Positions 1-6,976 of a stretch of DNA of 64,000 nt are shown piece after piece. Below the pieces are notes generated by a model. The model saw nothing but the letters and a program-made list of their open reading frames with translations, ran no database searches and was not told the DNA's origin. The DNA comes from JBOCEF01 sp050586345 (lineage in GTDB: Bacteria; Pseudomonadota; Alphaproteobacteria; Rhodobacterales; Rhodobacteraceae), in assembly GCF_050586345.1 (NCBI RefSeq), contig NZ_JBOCEF010000007.1, forward strand, positions 74,799 through 138,798. Reading direction: 5' to 3'. The translations under genes were made by a program, and so were the position numbers. The stretch's first letter is position 1; each line of letters opens with the position of its first letter.

Positions 1-1
1 C

Positions 2-943
2 GTGAAGGGCCTGCGCGAGACGCTGGGCAAGAACGGCGTCACCTCGAACTACATGTTCGACATGGCGCCCTATACCTGGGAGCTGGTGCAGAGCCTGAAA
101 TCGGGCAAGGCGATCTTCACCCAGCCGCCGATGCCGATCAAATGCGCGGGCGCGCCGCAGAAGGCGATGTACCTGTCGGCGGATCACTGGAAGCAGACGA
201 AGCGCCTGAAGCATATCGACATCGAGTTCTGCAACGCGGGCGGCGCGCTGTTCGGCGTGGCGGACTACGTGCCGGCGCTGCAGCAGTATATCGACCGCTA
301 CCACGTGGGCCTGAACTTCAACACCACGCTGGTCGAGGTCCGCGGGGCCGAGAAGATCGCGGTGTTCAAGGACGGCGAGGGGAACGAGGTCGAGAAGAGC
401 TTCGACATGCTCCATGTCTGCCCGCCGCAGACCGCGCCCGACTTCATCCGCACCTCGCCGCTGGCGAACGAGGCGGGCTGGGTCGAGGTGTCGCCCGAAA
501 CCCTCCAGCACACCCGCTATGGCGACATCTTCGGCCTCGGCGACGGCTGCTCGGCGCCCAACGCCAAGACCGCCGCGGCGGTGCGCAAGCAGGCGCCGGT
601 GGTGGCCGAGAACCTGATCGGGATGCTCGACGGCGCCGGGCCGCGGGCGGTCTATGACGGCTACGGCTCCTGCCCGCTGACGGTGGAGCGCGGCAAGATC
701 GTGCTGGCCGAGTTCGGCTATGGCGGCAAGATCATCCCGTCGCTGCCGACCTGGATGATCGACGGCAAGAAACCGTCGAAGCTGGCCTGGTTCCTGAAGG
801 AGAAGATGCTGCCGCCGCTCTACTGGCATGCCATGCTCAAGGGGCGCGAGTGGCTGGCGAAGCCCGAGGTCCTGCCGATGCAGCCCGCCCCCCACGAGGC
901 GCAGGACGCCTGCGATTTCCAGGAAGCCAGGAAGGCCTCCTGA
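2..943 (+). CDS. sqr: Sulfide:quinone oxidoreductase, C-terminal part (5' end outside window)
   Basis: The frame is open to the left edge, so the N-terminal FAD-binding fold is missing and only about 313 residues are seen. The visible part carries the SQR-type active-site stretch PPMPIKCAGAPQKAMYLS with its redox cysteine, and the second FAD-contact motif GLGDGCSAPNAKTAAAVRKQ. The C-terminal tail (PLYWHAMLKGREW) would sit on the membrane. The family oxidises sulfide (or persulfide) and passes electrons to quinone at the inner face of the cytoplasmic membrane. It lies upstream of a SulP permease and a TsoY-like protein, which fits sulfide detoxification or oxidation. The cysteine-bearing motifs resemble the type II (mitochondrial SQOR-like) branch, but I cannot assign the type firmly without the N-terminus. 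Confidence 0.85.
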   Translation: MKGLRETLGKNGVTSNYMFDMAPYTWELVQSLKSGKAIFTQPPMPIKCAGAPQKAMYLSADHWKQTKRLKHIDIEFCNAGGALFGVADYVPALQQYIDRYHVGLNFNTTLVEVRGAEKIAVFKDGEGNEVEKSFDMLHVCPPQTAPDFIRTSPLANEAGWVEVSPETLQHTRYGDIFGLGDGCSAPNAKTAAAVRKQAPVVAENLIGMLDGAGPRAVYDGYGSCPLTVERGKIVLAEFGYGGKIIPSLPTWMIDGKKPSKLAWFLKEKMLPPLYWHAMLKGREWLAKPEVLPMQPAPHEAQDACDFQEARKAS

Positions 944-1322
944 TCCGCGGACCTTCTTCCCCCCTCCCTTCGCTGCGCCCTGGAGGAGGGGGGTTGAAGC
1001 CAGGCGAGGCCGTCCCGACCGGGCGGCCTCGCCGCCCAGTTTGAAGACCGGCGGCCGCGCCGCCCAGTTTGAAGACCGGCGGCCTGGCCGCCCAGTTTGC
1101 AAACCGGCGGCCTGGCCGCTCAAGTTGCAGACCGGCGGCCGCGCCGCCCGACCAGGCGGCTGGCGCGCGCGCCGCCCGCACCGGGGCCCTGCCCCAGCCT
1201 TCGCGGCGCGAGATGTGCGCCGCCCGATGTCACCGACGCCCCGCGCGGCCTGAAGGCCCCGCCCGGCGTCCGGGACGACGCCCTGCGCGCCGCCCCCGCC
1301 CGCCCAGGAGACCGAGCCCGAC
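944..1322. other. Intergenic region with tandem palindromic repeats
   Basis: This is 379 bases between the SQR gene and the SulP gene. It contains the 28-bp tandem repeat array listed separately and otherwise GC-rich sequence. Frames open across it have the arginine/alanine/proline composition of chance reading of GC-rich DNA, so no gene is called. Confidence 0.7.
1023..1152. repeat. 28-bp tandem repeat, four full copies plus a partial fifth
   Basis: Copies start at 1023, 1051, 1079 and 1107, and a partial one at 1135. Each unit has a self-complementary GC core (GGCGG-N5-CCGCC, nearly GGCGGCC/GGCCGCC) followed by an A/T-richer linker close to CAGTTTGAAGACCG. The first two copies differ at two bases, and later copies drift in the linker (TTTGCAAACC, AAGTTGCAGACC). 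Since 28 is not a multiple of three and there are no unique spacers, the array is neither a coding repeat nor a CRISPR. A serial transcription-attenuating hairpin array or a minisatellite are the plain readings. Confidence 0.9.
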
Positions 1323-3083
1323 ATGGCCCTGACCCGCTACCTGCCGATCCTCGACTGGGGACGCCGTTACGACAAGGAAACCGCCACCTCCGACCTGGTG
1401 GCGGCGGTGATCGTGACGATCATGCTGATCCCCCAGTCGCTCGCCTATGCCCTGCTGGCGGGGCTGCCGCCCGAGGTCGGGCTCTACGCCTCCATCGCGC
1501 CGCTGGTGTTCTACGGCATCTTCGGCACCTCGCGGGCGCTGGCCGTGGGGCCGGTGGCGGTGGTGTCGCTGATGACCGCCGCGGCGGTCGGCGAGGTCGC
1601 GAGCCAGGGGACGCCCGAGTATTACGGCGCCGCCATCGCGCTGGCGCTGCTCTCGGGGCTGATGCTGACGGCGATGGGGCTTCTGCGGCTGGGGTTCCTG
1701 GCGAATTTCCTCTCGCACCCGGTGATTTCGGGCTTCATCACCGCGTCGGGCATCATCATCGCGACGAGCCAGCTCAAGCACATCCTTGGCGTCAGCGCCT
1801 CGGGGCACAACCTGTGGGACCTCGCGGGCGCGCTGATCGCGGCGCTGCCCGAGGCGAACCTGCCGACCATCATCATCGGCGTCTCGGCCACCGCCTTCCT
1901 GTTCTGGTCGCGCAAGTCGCTGAAACCGCTGCTGCTGGCGAAGGGGCTCAAGCCCATGCTGGCGGACATCCTCGCCAAGGCCGGGCCGGTGGCGGCCGTC
2001 GCCGTGACCACGCTGGCGACCTGGATCTTCGGGCTGGACGATGCCGGCGTGAAGACCGTCGGCGAGGTGCCGCAGGGCCTGCCGGGCATCGCCATGCCGC
2101 CCGTGGATCTCGACCTCTGGGGCTCGCTCGCCGTCTCGGCGCTGCTGATCTCGGTGGTGGGCTTCGTCGAGTCCGTCTCGGTGGCGCAGACGCTGGCGGC
2201 CAAGAAGCGCCAGCGGATCATCCCGGACCAGGAGCTGATCGGGCTGGGCGCCTCCAACATCGGCTCGGCCTTCACCGGCGGCTACCCGGTCACGGGCGGC
2301 TTCGCGCGCTCGGTGGTGAATTTCGACGCAGGCGCGGCGACTCCGGCGGCGGGCATCTTCACCGCCGTGGGCATCGCGCTGGCGACGCTGCTGCTGACGC
2401 CGCTGCTGTTCTTCCTTCCGCAGGCGACGCTGGCCGCGACCATCGTCGTGGCGGTGCTGAGCCTCGTCGACCTCGGCTCGCTCAAGCGCACCTGGACCTT
2501 CTCGCGCACCGATTTCTCGGCCCAGGCGGCGACCATCCTGCTCACCCTCGGCTTCGGGGTCGAGGCGGGGATCATCGCGGGCGTCGGCCTGTCGATCTTC
2601 CTGCACCTCTACCACACCTCCAAGCCCCACTGCGCCGTGGTCGGCCAGGTGCCGGGGACCGAGCATTTCCGCAACATCGCCCGCCACCAGGTCGTCACCT
2701 GCGACGAGATCTTCTCGATCCGCATCGACGAGGCGCTCTACTTCCCCAACGCGCGGTTCCTCGAGGACCGGATCTCGGACGAGGTCGCGGCGAACCGGAA
2801 GATCAAGCACGTGATCCTGATGGCCCCGGCGGTGAACGCCATCGACGCCTCGGCGCTCGAGAGCCTCGAGGCGATCAACCACCGCCTGAAGGATGGCGGC
2901 GTGACCTTCCACCTGTCGGAGGTGAAGGGCCCGGTGATGGACCGCCTCAAGCGCTCGCATTTCCTCGAGGAGCTGACGGGCAAGGTGTTCCTGACCCAGT
3001 TCGACGCCATCCACGCCTTGAATCCGGAACTGGCCGAGCGCACGCTGAGGGCGGAGCGGACGACCATGTCCCCGGCCGCCTGA
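1323..3083 (+). CDS. SulP family sulfate/anion permease with STAS domain
   Basis: This is a 586-residue membrane protein of normal SulP length. The N-terminal half has the family signature just after the first helix (VTIMLIPQSLAYALLAGLPP) and the following VGLYASIAPLVFYGIFGTSR, with about 11-13 hydrophobic segments up to residue ~430. The C-terminal ~130 residues form a cytoplasmic STAS domain (DEALYFPNARFLED..., HVILMAPAVNAIDASALES). SulP proteins move sulfate, bicarbonate or other oxyanions. Beside SQR, export or exchange of a sulfur oxyanion is a reasonable inference but the substrate is not readable from sequence. An AGGAGA ribosome site lies about 11 bases before the ATG. Confidence 0.9.
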   Translation: MALTRYLPILDWGRRYDKETATSDLVAAVIVTIMLIPQSLAYALLAGLPPEVGLYASIAPLVFYGIFGTSRALAVGPVAVVSLMTAAAVGEVASQGTPEYYGAAIALALLSGLMLTAMGLLRLGFLANFLSHPVISGFITASGIIIATSQLKHILGVSASGHNLWDLAGALIAALPEANLPTIIIGVSATAFLFWSRKSLKPLLLAKGLKPMLADILAKAGPVAAVAVTTLATWIFGLDDAGVKTVGEVPQGLPGIAMPPVDLDLWGSLAVSALLISVVGFVESVSVAQTLAAKKRQRIIPDQELIGLGASNIGSAFTGGYPVTGGFARSVVNFDAGAATPAAGIFTAVGIALATLLLTPLLFFLPQATLAATIVVAVLSLVDLGSLKRTWTFSRTDFSAQAATILLTLGFGVEAGIIAGVGLSIFLHLYHTSKPHCAVVGQVPGTEHFRNIARHQVVTCDEIFSIRIDEALYFPNARFLEDRISDEVAANRKIKHVILMAPAVNAIDASALESLEAINHRLKDGGVTFHLSEVKGPVMDRLKRSHFLEELTGKVFLTQFDAIHALNPELAERTLRAERTTMSPAA

Positions 3084-3137
3084 GATCCACCCACGCGCAG
3101 GGGCCGCACCTGCCCGGCGCAACACAGGAGACGTCCG

Positions 3138-3332
3138 ATGACCTTCACGAAGAACATGGGCAAGATCGACCGCGCCATCCGCATGGTCGTGGGCCTGGCG
3201 CTGATGCTGATGGCGGCGCTGCAGATCATCCCCGGCTGGGGCTGGATCGGCGTCATCTTCGTCGCCACCTCGTTCCTGAGCTTCTGCCCGCTCTATACCG
3301 TGCTGGGCTTCAAGACCTGCTCGGACTGCTGA
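3138..3332 (+). CDS. DUF2892 small membrane protein
   Basis: A 64-residue protein with AGGAGA well placed before the ATG. It begins MTFTKNMGKIDRAIRMVVG, typical of DUF2892 (the membrane part found in YgaP-like rhodanese proteins). Two hydrophobic segments follow, with the ending SFCPLYTVLGFKTCSDC. The three cysteines at the C-terminus match the family's usual CPLY...T-C pattern. No rhodanese domain is fused here. Free-standing DUF2892 genes recur beside SQR and persulfide genes, so a role with membrane sulfur handling is inferred. It sits 54 bases after the SulP gene and before a terminator, probably as the last gene of the SQR-SulP transcript. Confidence 0.82.
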   Translation: MTFTKNMGKIDRAIRMVVGLALMLMAALQIIPGWGWIGVIFVATSFLSFCPLYTVLGFKTCSDC

Positions 3333-3353
3333 GGCGGCCCGGACGGGGATGAA

Positions 3354-3386
3354 AGGGGGGCGCGGCCTGGATGGGCCGCGCCCCTT
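3354..3386 (+). terminator. Hairpin terminator after the DUF2892 gene
   Basis: GGGGCGCGGCC (3357-3367) pairs with GGCCGCGCCCC (3374-3384) over a 6-base loop, extended by AA/TT, with the weak tail TTCTGC. It ends the SQR-SulP-DUF2892 transcript. Confidence 0.65.
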
Positions 3387-3457
3387 CTGCGTGCGCGGCG
3401 CCGGTTCCGGGGCGAAATGATCTCGGTCAAGGCGGGGGGCGCGACTCGGCTCCATAC

Positions 3458-3473
3458 ATTCGTTAATTCGAAT
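3458..3473. promoter_or_regulatory. SqrR/BigR-type operator, ATTC-N8-GAAT
   Basis: The bases ATTC GTTAATTC GAAT form an exact match to the ATTC-N8-GAAT sequence reported, as I recall, for the sulfide-sensing ArsR-family repressor SqrR of Rhodobacter capsulatus. The site is one of the few A/T-rich patches in this part and ends 22 bases before the preferred start codon of the TsoY-like gene. A bound repressor would therefore block the promoter or early transcript. No SqrR gene is in the window. Confidence 0.7.
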
Positions 3474-3495
3474 GTTTATGCACATGGAGACCGCC

Positions 3496-4704
3496 ATGCC
3501 GTTCCACGCCCTGCCCCGCCTGGGGGACCGCTGGTCCCCGCTGCACTTCCTCGCCGCCCTCGGGGCCGGGGGGATCGTGGTGACCTTCTTCCTGTGGTTC
3601 ATGTTCTGGGTGCCGCACAAGGGCCGCCCGGTCCCGGTGTTCGAGGACATCGCCGCCGCCTTCGCCTCCGGGGGCCCGGCGACGCAGGGCATGATCGTGG
3701 CGGGCTATGCGGGGATCGTCATCTTCGCGATCCTCCACATCCGCCTGCTGGCCTGGAACCTCGCCCAGTACGCCGCCTTCAAACGCACCGAGGCGTACAC
3801 GGCCCTGCGCGCCTCGAACGCCGAGACGCAGCTTCTCGCCGCGCCGCTGACGGTGGCGATGAGCATCAACATGGGCTTCATCCTCGGGCTCGTCTTCGTC
3901 CCGGGCCTGTGGGGGATGGTCGAGGTCATGTTCCCCATGGCGCTCATCGCCTTCACGCTGGTGGGCGCCTGGGCGCTGCGGCTGCTGGGCGATTTCTTCG
4001 GCCGGGTGCTGACCCGCGGGGGCTTCGAGTGCGCGAAGAACAACTCGCTCGGGCAGATGCTGCCCGCCTTCGCGCTGGCGATGATCGGCGTCGGCCTGTC
4101 GGCGCCGGCGGCGATGTCGCAGAGCGCGGCGACGGCGGCGGCGTCGCTGGTCCTCTCGACCCTGTTCATCACCGCGGCCTCGATCCTGGGGGCCATCGCG
4201 CTGTTCATGGGCTTTCGCGCGATGATGGAGCACGGGGCGGCCGAGGAAGGCGCGCCGACGCTGCTGGTCGGTATCCCGATCCTGACGGTGATCGGCATCG
4301 CGCTGATGCGCCAGGGGCACGGGCTGCATGTCCACCTGGATGACCATGCCGGGAACGCGGCCATGTTCACCCTGCTGGCCCGCATCGTCGCGGCCCAGGT
4401 CCTGATCGGCGCCTTCGGGGCGATGGTGCTGCTGCGCCAGCGCTACGGCGCGCGGTTCATCGACGGATCGCGCCCCTCGGTCGGCGCCTACGCGCTGGTC
4501 TGCCCGCTGGTCGCCGGGGGGGTGATGCTGCAGTTCTTCGTCAACAAGGGCCTCGCCGCGCCGGGCCTGGTGGACAAGTACGGGCTGGCCTACTGGGCGG
4601 TCACCGCGCTGGCGCTGCTGCTCCAGGCCGGGGCCATCGGGCTGGCGCTGAAGCTCAACGCAAGGCTGCTGGGCCCGGCGCAGGCGCCCGCCGCCGCCGC
4701 GTGA
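3496..4704 (+). CDS. TsoY-like multi-pass membrane protein
   Basis: About 402 residues, with some ten hydrophobic helices. It resembles the TsoY family of membrane (seleno)proteins found near sulfur-oxidation genes; this is my recollection of the family, not a search. Notable stretches are NMGFILGLVFVPGLWGMVEV and the cysteine motif GGFECAKNNSLGQM, with Cys at residue 179 (codon TGC at 4030), plus a histidine pair RQGHGLHVHLDDH. ATG codons at 3472, 3478 and 3484 are also in frame. I prefer 3496 because GGAG lies six bases before it and the 3472 start would fall inside the operator. Function is unknown; sulfide- or persulfide-linked membrane chemistry is inferred from neighbours and operator. 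Confidence 0.68.
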   Translation: MPFHALPRLGDRWSPLHFLAALGAGGIVVTFFLWFMFWVPHKGRPVPVFEDIAAAFASGGPATQGMIVAGYAGIVIFAILHIRLLAWNLAQYAAFKRTEAYTALRASNAETQLLAAPLTVAMSINMGFILGLVFVPGLWGMVEVMFPMALIAFTLVGAWALRLLGDFFGRVLTRGGFECAKNNSLGQMLPAFALAMIGVGLSAPAAMSQSAATAAASLVLSTLFITAASILGAIALFMGFRAMMEHGAAEEGAPTLLVGIPILTVIGIALMRQGHGLHVHLDDHAGNAAMFTLLARIVAAQVLIGAFGAMVLLRQRYGARFIDGSRPSVGAYALVCPLVAGGVMLQFFVNKGLAAPGLVDKYGLAYWAVTALALLLQAGAIGLALKLNARLLGPAQAPAAAA

Positions 4705-4745
4705 TCCGCCGCCCCGCGCCCGCGGGCGCCCCGGGAAGACGACCC

Positions 4746-4773
4746 GCCGCCCGCGCCCCCCGGCGCGGGCGGC
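4746..4773 (+). terminator. Perfect 12-bp GC hairpin after the TsoY-like gene
   Basis: GCCGCCCGCGCC and GGCGCGGGCGGC pair perfectly around CCCC. There is no U-run (TTCGCG follows), so it is a likely but not classical intrinsic terminator. Confidence 0.55.
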
Positions 4774-4793
4774 TTCGCGTTGCGGCATGGCGC

Positions 4794-4822
4794 TTGAATT
4801 TTTTATAAGGCTTCCCTATTAT
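4794..4822 (+). promoter_or_regulatory. Sigma-70-like promoter for the marR-efflux pair
   Basis: TTGAAT (4794-4799) and TATTAT (4817-4822) are separated by exactly 17 bases, in an A/T-rich island that stands out from its surroundings. The distance to the MarR start (4894) leaves a leader of about 65 bases. Confidence 0.65.
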
Positions 4823-4893
4823 CATCCATGCTAACGAGTTCCGCGCCGTCCCCGTGAACGGGCGGCGCCGCCTTGCAGGAGCCGACCGAAGAG

Positions 4894-5400
4894 ATGTCCC
4901 AGGCCGAGACCCACGCCGCCCCCGCGGACGAGACCGCCCGCGACGAGATGAAGGGCCGGGCCTTCACGCCTGACAGCCTCGGGCTGGTGATTCAGGACGT
5001 CGCCCGGATGCTGCGCGCGCGCTTCCTTGCGGGCGTCGCCGCGGATGAACAGGTCGACCTGACGGTGGGCGAGGCCCGCGCGCTGGTCCATGTCTCGGTC
5101 GGCGAGGGCCTGCGCCAGACGGCGATCGCCGAGCGGATGGGCGTCGAGCCGATGACCTTCTGCGGCTTCGTCGACAAGCTCGAGGCCCGCGGCCTGGTGG
5201 AGCGCCGCCCCCATCCCGACGACCGGCGCGCCAAGCAGGTGACGCCGACGGACGATGGGCGCGATGCGCTCGCCCGCTTCGCGCCGATCTCCCGCGGGAT
5301 GATCGACGAGGCGACCGAGGACCTGACCGACGAGGAAATGCGCGTCCTGCGGGCCGCGCTGACGAAGATGCGGGACCGGCTGGCCGAATTGACGGCCTGA
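4894..5400 (+). CDS. MarR family transcriptional regulator
   Basis: 168 residues from the ATG at 4894. A TTG at 4873 would add seven residues but lies on top of the AGGAG sequence. The winged helix is clear: LTVGEARALVHVSVGEGLRQ, then the recognition region GVEPMTFCGFVDKLEARGLV and the wing RRPHPDDRRAKQVTPTDDG. The protein has one cysteine, placed in the recognition-helix region, which could give thiol sensitivity. It stands directly upstream of a drug-efflux MFS gene in the same direction, the usual arrangement for a repressor of its own operon. The ligand is unknown. Confidence 0.9.
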   Translation: MSQAETHAAPADETARDEMKGRAFTPDSLGLVIQDVARMLRARFLAGVAADEQVDLTVGEARALVHVSVGEGLRQTAIAERMGVEPMTFCGFVDKLEARGLVERRPHPDDRRAKQVTPTDDGRDALARFAPISRGMIDEATEDLTDEEMRVLRAALTKMRDRLAELTA

Positions 5401-5416
5401 GGCCGGGGCCCCGCCC

Positions 5417-5450
5417 GGCGGGCCGTGCGTTCCTCCCTGCACGGCCCGCC
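5417..5450 (+). terminator. Hairpin between marR and the MFS gene
   Basis: GGCGGGCCGTGC (5417-5428) pairs with GCACGGCCCGCC (5439-5450) over a 10-base loop without a U-tract. It may attenuate rather than end transcription into the efflux gene. Confidence 0.5.
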
Positions 5451-5471
5451 GCATAGATTGGGTGAACCGAG

Positions 5472-6734
5472 ATGACCGCCGCCTTCCCCGGCGGGGCGCA
5501 GCCTTCCGCGCCCGCGCCTGCCCCCGCTCCGATGAGCCCCCTGCGCGTGACCGCGCTCAGCGCGCTGATGGTGGCGCTGGGCCCGCTGGCCATGGCCCTC
5601 TACACCCCCGCCATGCCCGCCATCGCCGCCGATCTCGGGGCCGAGGCGGACCTGGTGAAGATGACCCTCACCGCCTATTTCGCCGGCTTCGCCGTCGCGC
5701 AGCTGGTGGCCGGGCCGCTCTCGGACGCGCTGGGGCGCAAGGCGGTGCTCTACTGGTTCTTCGGGCTGTTCCTGGTCGCGACGCTCGGCGCCATCGCGGC
5801 GCAGGACATCCACCAGCTGATCGCGGCGCGCGCGGTGCAGGGGATCGGCGCCTCGGCCGGGATCGCGGTGTCGCGGGCGCTTGTGCGGGACCTGTTCACG
5901 GGCGAGGACTCCTCGCGCATCATGAACGGCATCGGGCTGACGCTGGCCGTCGGCCCCGCCATCGCGCCCTTCATCGGCGGCATGACCATGCAGGTCCTGC
6001 CCTGGACGGCGGTGTTCGTGCTGATGCTGGTCTACGCGGTCGTGGCGATGCTGCTGTTCCGCACCAGGCTGGTCGAAACCGTGACCCCGGACCCGAGCCG
6101 CTTCCGGCCGCGGTCTCTCTCGCGCTCTTACGGCACGCTCCTGCGCTCGCGCGGGTTCATGGCGGCGACGCTGATGGTGGCGGGCACGGTGGGCACGATC
6201 TATGCGCAGGCGACGCTGCTGCCCTTCGTGCTGATCGACGAGGTGGGGCTGACCCCGGCGCAGTTCGGCATCTCGATGATCGCGCAGACCGGCAGCTTCT
6301 TCCTCGGCTCGCTGACCGTTCGCAAGCTGCTGCAGACCCGCTCGGCGCGCTCGATCACCCCCGTGGGGCTGGCCTTCGTGGCGGTGGGCGGGGCGCTGAA
6401 CCTGCCGCACGCCTTCGGGCTGGAGCCGACGCTGGTCAACGTGCTGGTCCCGGTCGCGGTCTATGCCTACGGGATCGGCTTCGTGATGCCGTTCGCGAGC
6501 ACCGCGGCGCTGGCGCCCTTCCCGCACATCGCGGGCGCGGCCTCGGCGATGACGGGCTTCAGCCAGATGTTCGCGGGGCTGCTCGGGGGGATGCTCGGCG
6601 CCTCCTTCGCCGATCCGGCGGTGGGCTTGGGCGTGATCGCGCCGCTGATGGGGCTGTCGGCCTGCATCGGCTGGTTCGCCTGGCGCGCCCTGCCCGCCTC
6701 CGAGACCCAGCCGCCCGAGGCGGTGCGGATCTGA
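5472..6734 (+). CDS. MFS multidrug efflux transporter, Bcr/CflA type
   Basis: 420 residues with twelve predicted helices. After an Ala/Pro-rich start it runs ALSALMVALGPLAMALYTPA, the Bcr/CflA opening in which the P-A-M-P pair follows helix 1. Next come the loop-2/3 motif AGPLSDALGRKAVL and the drug-H+ antiporter motif C region in helix 5 (GIGLTLAVGPAIAPFIGG). It exports drugs or small metabolites across the inner membrane. It follows marR by 71 bases and ends at a strong terminator, so the two probably form a self-contained efflux unit. No obvious ribosome site precedes the ATG. Confidence 0.9.
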   Translation: MTAAFPGGAQPSAPAPAPAPMSPLRVTALSALMVALGPLAMALYTPAMPAIAADLGAEADLVKMTLTAYFAGFAVAQLVAGPLSDALGRKAVLYWFFGLFLVATLGAIAAQDIHQLIAARAVQGIGASAGIAVSRALVRDLFTGEDSSRIMNGIGLTLAVGPAIAPFIGGMTMQVLPWTAVFVLMLVYAVVAMLLFRTRLVETVTPDPSRFRPRSLSRSYGTLLRSRGFMAATLMVAGTVGTIYAQATLLPFVLIDEVGLTPAQFGISMIAQTGSFFLGSLTVRKLLQTRSARSITPVGLAFVAVGGALNLPHAFGLEPTLVNVLVPVAVYAYGIGFVMPFASTAALAPFPHIAGAASAMTGFSQMFAGLLGGMLGASFADPAVGLGVIAPLMGLSACIGWFAWRALPASETQPPEAVRI

Positions 6735-6758
6735 CGCGCCGCGCCCCGCCGCGGATCG

Positions 6759-6791
6759 AAGCCGGCCCGACATCCTCGGGCCGGCTTTTTT
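6759..6791 (+). terminator. Strong intrinsic terminator after the efflux gene
   Basis: A 12-bp stem, AAGCCGGCCCGA (6759-6770) with TCGGGCCGGCTT (6776-6787), a 5-base loop, and a tail of seven T's that begins within the stem. This is the most classical terminator in the window. Confidence 0.92.
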
Positions 6792-6797
6792 CATGTT

Positions 6798-6826
6798 CTT
6801 GAAGGCTGCTTCACACTCCCTTCAAG
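6798..6826. promoter_or_regulatory. Candidate ArsR operator upstream of the arsenic operon
   Basis: CTTGAAGG (6798-6805) and CCTTCAAG (6819-6826) form an exact inverted repeat. Inside it, TGAAG (6800-6804) and CTTCA (6809-6813) form a tighter one, the TGAA/TTCA half-site style of ArsR/SmtB proteins. A possible -10 TATAAA is at 6835-6840. The 6790-6976 gap is visibly richer in A/T than the genes on both sides. Confidence 0.5.
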
Positions 6827-6976
6827 TGGGCACGTATAAACGCCTAATTCCGACGTGTTTTCGCCCAGATTGCTTCGTACCAGACCGACAAGCGATGGCG
6901 GCCCCCCGGCCAGCTTAGTCAATCGCAAGGCGAGCGTGCCGAAGGCCCAATAAACAACAACGAGCATCCAGAGATC

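Noticed and set aside
1023..1152. CRISPR array
   Set aside because: Units are contiguous with no unique spacers and no cas gene nearby.
3472..3495. Upstream ATG starts for the TsoY-like gene
   Set aside because: The first lies inside the operator palindrome and none has a ribosome site as good as GGAG before 3496.
1097..3692. Very long open frames over sulP on both strands (751 and 820 codons)
   Set aside because: Composition is Arg/Ala/Gly/Pro-rich with no motif; the SulP frame has clear membrane helices and a STAS domain. These are GC-driven shadows.
4030..4032. Selenocysteine codon in the TsoY-like gene
   Set aside because: The codon is TGC (Cys), and there is no in-frame TGA or SECIS-like hairpin directly after it.
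6831..6857. CACGT...ACGTG as a second arsenic operator
   Set aside because: Arms of only five bases with a 17-base gap; likely chance. Kept only the TGAAG/CTTCA repeat.
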